Shown piece after piece: positions 60,453 to 64,000 of a stretch of DNA of 64,000 nucleotides (the first letter of the stretch is position 1; each line of letters starts with the position of its first letter). The DNA comes from Reichenbachiella carrageenanivorans (GTDB taxonomy: Bacteria > Bacteroidota > Bacteroidia > Cytophagales > Cyclobacteriaceae). The DNA lies in contig NZ_CP106735.1 of the NCBI RefSeq assembly GCF_025639805.1, forward strand, positions 434,001 to 498,000, written 5' to 3'. The notes beneath the pieces were generated by a model. It was given only the letters and a program-made list of their open reading frames with translations. It was not told the origin of the DNA and did not search any database. A program made the position numbers and the translations under genes.

Positions 60453-63400
60453 TTATTCTCTAATGAATACTTTTTTACTGACTATACTATTGTTCAGTGC
60501 ATTGTGATATCGAATGATCGCAACACCTGAATAATTCAAATTAATCTCATTATGCGAACCACTAATTTTCTTACTAATTAGCATTTTTCCTGTCAGGCTA
60601 ATTACTTCCACCAAACCCGATGCCTTTGATTCCATGTTGGCAATGATCAACTGACCATTACTCACATACATATTCGGCTCACCCAATCCTCCTACAGAGA
60701 GAACGCTTTTCAAAATAAAATTCACCTTATAAATCTGTATAGATCCGTTCTGCGCCGTGACTGACACCAAGGTGGTACCCGACAAGCCAGCTGCTACACT
60801 TACCTCTACGGTAGCCCATGCGTTAGTAGCCGTAGCTGCTACTACTGGCACTAAAGTGGTACCTATTGGCAGCTCTACATCATAACTCAAGGTAGTTGGC
60901 AAAAACCCTTCGACAGTGGTTCCGTCCACTGTCAAATCGCTGAGTGAAAAGTCTGCAGAAACAGCACCCAAAGTAAAACTGAGTGTATAAGTGCGTTTAG
61001 CACCGTCCTGCGCCGTAACCTCCACTGTAGTGATACCAGGCAAAGCACTTGCAGGCGTGATAAGCACCGTAGCTGCTCCGTCATTGGCGGTAGCTGTGAC
61101 TACGGGTACGTCTGCACGCAAGGGTAATACCACATCATAATTCAAGGTTTCGGTTTCGAATCCAAAAACTGTAGTTCCATCTACTTGCAAATTGCTCAAA
61201 GTTGCATCTGAAGGTGCTGCGCCCAAGGTGAAACTCACGCTGTATCTGCGAACAGAGCCATCCTGTGCTGTAACAGCCACGATAGTGGTGCCTGGCAAGG
61301 TGCCTGCTGCTGTGATCTCCAATGTAGCATTGTCATCATTTTCTGTAGCAGTGACTGTAGGCACAGCAGTAGTCCCAAACGACAATTCCACATCATAATT
61401 CAAGGTTTCGGCAGAAAAACCAGTGACCGTATTCCCGCCTACTTGCAAATCGCTCAAAGTTGCATCTGTCGAAGCCGCTTCCAGTACAAAATTTACACTA
61501 TAGGTTTTAATAGACCCATCGCCAGCAGTCACTTGTACAGTGGAAGTACCTGGCAAAACGCTTGTTTCATTTATTGAAATAGAAGCACTTTCGTTAGCTT
61601 GGGTCGCTGTGACCGTAGGTACTATCGTAGTGCCAAACGGCAAATCGATATCATATGACAAGGTGGTAGGGAAAAAACCCTCAACCAACGTCCCATCTAC
61701 TTTCAAGTCGCTAAGTGTCGCATCAGAATTTCCCGCTGCCAAGGTAAAAACAACCTGATATGTTTTGGAGGAGCCGTCTTGTGCCGTCACTACTACCGTG
61801 GTAGTACCTGGCAACTCACTGGCTGCTGTAATCACCAAAGTAGCAAATTCGTTGTTTTTGGTTGCAGTAACCGATGGTACGACCATAGTACCAAACGGCA
61901 ACTCAACAGGATAGCTCAGTGTTTCTGCAGCAAAGCTATCTATTGTACTCCCTTCTACCTGCAAGTCGGAAAGAGTGGCATCTGTGGCTACTTCGGTCAA
62001 CGTGAAATTTATGCTGTAGCTCTGCTCAGATCCATCTTCGGCAGTCACTACTACAGCCGTAGTACCAGGCAAAGATACCGCCGCATTGACAACCACAGTG
62101 GCTCCCGAATGCGTACTGGTACCAGCTACTGTAGGCACTATTGAAGTACCAAATGGTAGCTCTACATCGTATGCCAAGGTAGTGGCAGAAAAATCTTCTA
62201 CAGTAGTGTCGTCTACTTGCAAATCGGAAAGCGTAGCATCTGAACTTTGCTGCGGTGGCCCTTGAATGGCATCCAGATAATAAGAGGATTCGATCAGGCT
62301 TCCTTGATTAAACATAAGTATGGTTTGATCATACAGGTTGCCTGCTATAGGAGTGCCCACGAGTGTGGTAAGGTCAACTGAGATCTCGTTCCAAGTATTG
62401 GCAGTCAAAATCACGTCTGCTGTAGTCAATTGATTGGCTGTGCCACTGATGGATTTTCTCATAACAAGTGTGATTTTTGGCATCGTACCAATCAAGCACT
62501 CAGGGTAAACCCTCATCTTGATAGTTCCAGAAGACACATCTATATTGTCATGATCGAGCTGAAGGTATCTGAATTCATCCAAATCGTCTCTAGTTACTTT
62601 CAAGACATTTGGACTACTATTGCCCATAACGGACGGTGTAGCTACGTTGGTACTGACAGTAACGCCTACTGGTACGGTCGTCACATTAAACTCATTTGAG
62701 CTATGGTCAAAGTACCACTCATTGCCTACCTCCAAATCGGCGACCTCATCCGCCAGATAAACAGGTGGCACCGAAGTAATAAAATCATCAACATAAAGTG
62801 GCTCAATCGTAACTGCAGTATTGATTGGTAAAATATACATGGCATCATAACCCCCAGCATCTATCACTGCCTGTACACTTCCATGAGTATCTACAGTGCC
62901 CTTCAGTGTCTGCCAAGACCCACCTGTTTTAGAAGTAGTTAAAATAATATCTTTTGTAGTGGATGATCCTACCGACTTATTGAATATCCTCATGATGATC
63001 CGTCCAGACCCACTGTTTATCGTACCATTCGATACTACATAGTATCTGATAGACCAGTCAAAAACCTGATCTACTTGAAGCGTCTGTGGCAGGTTGAAAT
63101 ATGCCCCAGCATTATTTGCTGAACCTACTATTTCTGTCACATTCGGATTTTCGGTATCACTAGCGTCAGGATTAGATACATAATTCACTACAGTATTAGG
63201 ACTGTTAAAGTAATTCACCATCTGCCGGCATTGATCTATATCCTGAAAGGCATATCCAATAGAAGACACATATCCAGTGGGTTGAAAGCAAGACACTTTG
63301 GTATCGCTGGCCTCTCCCAAACCATCACCATCAGCATCGGCATACCATATGGAGGTCGCTACTGGCGAAGTCTGTGGGTCCACGCTGAATTGTATATCAT

Positions 63401-64000
63401 CAAAGTAGATTGGCTCTGGACTGCTCGCTCCCTGAGAAGGGAAAAAAGATATTCGGTCAAATGGACCTGCACCAAGAGCATCAGTAATAGCCTCAGAGAA
63501 AGTATCCCATTGCCCTCCTGTCTTAGACACTCCTCCTCTTTGATATTTGTTATTAACATCTGCGCTGTTGAACAATCTAACTGTAAGTGATCCATTCGTA
63601 CTAGATGCGTGGTCGCTGTAATATCTAAAGCTCAAATTGTCTCCTGGATTCACAGATGTAGGTAGCTCAAAAACTACTTGCTCATTTATTACCAAGGGTA
63701 CGGCGTCAGAACCTACTTGTATCACGTTGGGATTATGAACATCTGCAACGACTGGATTTGCCGTATAGGAAACACCTCCATCGGCATAAGTGGAAGTGGC
63801 CTCTACTGGCAACATATAGCAAAGGTCTAAATCGAAATAGGTATAAAAATCGCAAGACGAGCTGTAATTAGGGTCTACACTAATCTTGAAATCATCGATA
63901 TATATGGGATCCAACCCATCAGCCACCACTGGCTCTGTGGTACCAAAACTAGGATAAATAGATACTCGGTCGAACGGACCAATACCAGTACCAATGTCGT
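60453..64000 (-). CDS. Large secreted repeat protein with Por sorting domain, 5' end outside window
   Basis: About 1182 codons are present and the frame is open to base 64000, so the start is missing. N-terminal part: three or more carbohydrate-binding-like beta modules of similar pattern (EPIYFDDIQFSVDP, EPLYVDDFITSV), one joined to a calcium-type WYADADGDGLGEASD segment. Then six tandem cadherin-like beta-sandwich repeats of about 83-86 residues (DATLSDLQVDG..., ...VTAQDGS...Y.V.FTL). Last about 75 residues: Por secretion tail (ANMESKASGLVEVISLTGKM). No catalytic motif is seen in this part. It is probably a surface glycan-binding or adhesive protein exported by the type IX system; an enzyme domain may lie in the missing N-terminus. 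Confidence 0.85.
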   Translation of the reverse strand, partial: DIGTGIGPFDRVSIYPSFGTTEPVVADGLDPIYIDDFKISVDPNYSSSCDFYTYFDLDLCYMLPVEATSTYADGGVSYTANPVVADVHNPNVIQVGSDAVPLVINEQVVFELPTSVNPGDNLSFRYYSDHASSTNGSLTVRLFNSADVNNKYQRGGVSKTGGQWDTFSEAITDALGAGPFDRISFFPSQGASSPEPIYFDDIQFSVDPQTSPVATSIWYADADGDGLGEASDTKVSCFQPTGYVSSIGYAFQDIDQCRQMVNYFNSPNTVVNYVSNPDASDTENPNVTEIVGSANNAGAYFNLPQTLQVDQVFDWSIRYYVVSNGTINSGSGRIIMRIFNKSVGSSTTKDIILTTSKTGGSWQTLKGTVDTHGSVQAVIDAGGYDAMYILPINTAVTIEPLYVDDFITSVPPVYLADEVADLEVGNEWYFDHSSNEFNVTTVPVGVTVSTNVATPSVMGNSSPNVLKVTRDDLDEFRYLQLDHDNIDVSSGTIKMRVYPECLIGTMPKITLVMRKSISGTANQLTTADVILTANTWNEISVDLTTLVGTPIAGNLYDQTILMFNQGSLIESSYYLDAIQGPPQQSSDATLSDLQVDDTTVEDFSATTLAYDVELPFGTSIVPTVAGTSTHSGATVVVNAAVSLPGTTAVVVTAEDGSEQSYSINFTLTEVATDATLSDLQVEGSTIDSFAAETLSYPVELPFGTMVVPSVTATKNNEFATLVITAASELPGTTTVVVTAQDGSSKTYQVVFTLAAGNSDATLSDLKVDGTLVEGFFPTTLSYDIDLPFGTTIVPTVTATQANESASISINETSVLPGTSTVQVTAGDGSIKTYSVNFVLEAASTDATLSDLQVGGNTVTGFSAETLNYDVELSFGTTAVPTVTATENDDNATLEITAAGTLPGTTIVAVTAQDGSVRRYSVSFTLGAAPSDATLSNLQVDGTTVFGFETETLNYDVVLPLRADVPVVTATANDGAATVLITPASALPGITTVEVTAQDGAKRTYTLSFTLGAVSADFSLSDLTVDGTTVEGFLPTTLSYDVELPIGTTLVPVVAATATNAWATVEVSVAAGLSGTTLVSVTAQNGSIQIYKVNFILKSVLSVGGLGEPNMYVSNGQLIIANMESKASGLVEVISLTGKMLISKKISGSHNEINLNYSGVAIIRYHNALNNSIVSKKVFIRE
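60711..62240 (-). repeat. Six tandem coding repeats of about 255 bases
   Basis: Each unit encodes one cadherin-like beta-sandwich beginning with a variant of DATLSDLQVDGTTV and containing YDVELPFGTT and GTTxVxVTAQDGS. The units are similar but not identical in bases, so the array is old enough to have diverged. The fifth has lost about one residue (LPLRADVP) and the sixth begins DFSLSDL. They probably act as a stalk. Confidence 0.8.

Noticed and set aside
60711..62240. Regularly spaced repeats that might suggest a CRISPR or satellite array
   Set aside because: The units are about 255 bases, in frame, and encode cadherin-like domains, so they are protein repeats.
1..64000. Mobile element or phage as the source of the region
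   Set aside because: No transposase, integrase, target duplication or tRNA boundary was seen.

Overview
The window is a stretch of carbohydrate-degradation chromosome from a member of the phylum Bacteroidota. The evidence is SusC/SusD pairs, two hybrid two-component regulators, Por-type (type IX secretion) C-terminal sorting domains on three proteins, many lipoprotein signals, and promoter -7 boxes of the TAnnTTTG type instead of sigma70 boxes. Eight sulfatases next to glycosidases for xylose-, fucose- and rhamnose-type sugars point to a marine bacterium feeding on sulfated algal polysaccharide. The gliding/Cytophagales-like flavour is inferred; the genus cannot be read from the sequence. I see no tRNA, rRNA, CRISPR array, transposase or phage gene.

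Layout. (1) 1-288: N-terminus of a SusC protein leaving the window on the left, then 589 bases of apparently degenerate DNA. (2) 878-7159, minus: a four-gene set with a GH78-like rhamnosidase lipoprotein, two Tat-exported Gfo/Idh/MocA oxidoreductases and a tandem DUF1080 (3-keto-glycoside hydrolase/lyase type) lipoprotein. This looks like an oxidise-then-eliminate glycan pathway. (3) 7327-10167, minus: a heparinase II/III-type lyase. (4) 10744-13778, plus: a type IX-secreted divergent GH10 and a sulfatase, overlapping by 4 bases and ending in a clear terminator. (5) 33183 down to 13905, minus: the main polysaccharide-utilisation operon, in order SusC, SusD, surface glycan-binding protein, a previously unlisted small membrane protein, GH3, sulfatase, a sulfatase-CBM-GH10-CBM fusion, and three more sulfatases. 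(6) 33509-39617, minus: its likely regulators, a hybrid two-component sensor and an FGGY sugar kinase fused to a LuxR-type helix-turn-helix. (7) 40047-43519: pyruvate phosphate dikinase and its regulatory kinase/phosphatase. (8) 43861-50797: a sulfatase, a GH95-type fucosidase and an L-fuconate dehydratase, with a divergent AraC regulator. (9) 50813-53477: a chemoreceptor-type protein and a single-domain response regulator. (10) 53745-64000: an SGNH esterase-like protein, a second hybrid sensor, another sulfatase and the C-terminal part of a large repeat-rich secreted protein.

How the parts fit (inference): SusCD and the binding protein capture a sulfated, xylose-containing glycan. Secreted and surface GH10 enzymes cut the backbone while linked or neighbouring sulfatases strip sulfate, and GH3, GH95 and GH78 trim the sugars. 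The hybrid sensor and the kinase-HTH fusion report on internal sugar. Fuconate dehydratase and PPDK route the carbon into central metabolism. The most unusual items are the sulfatase-GH10 fusion, the FGGY kinase-HTH fusion with a 12-bp inverted repeat on its own promoter, and the keto-glycan module beside a sulfatase locus.
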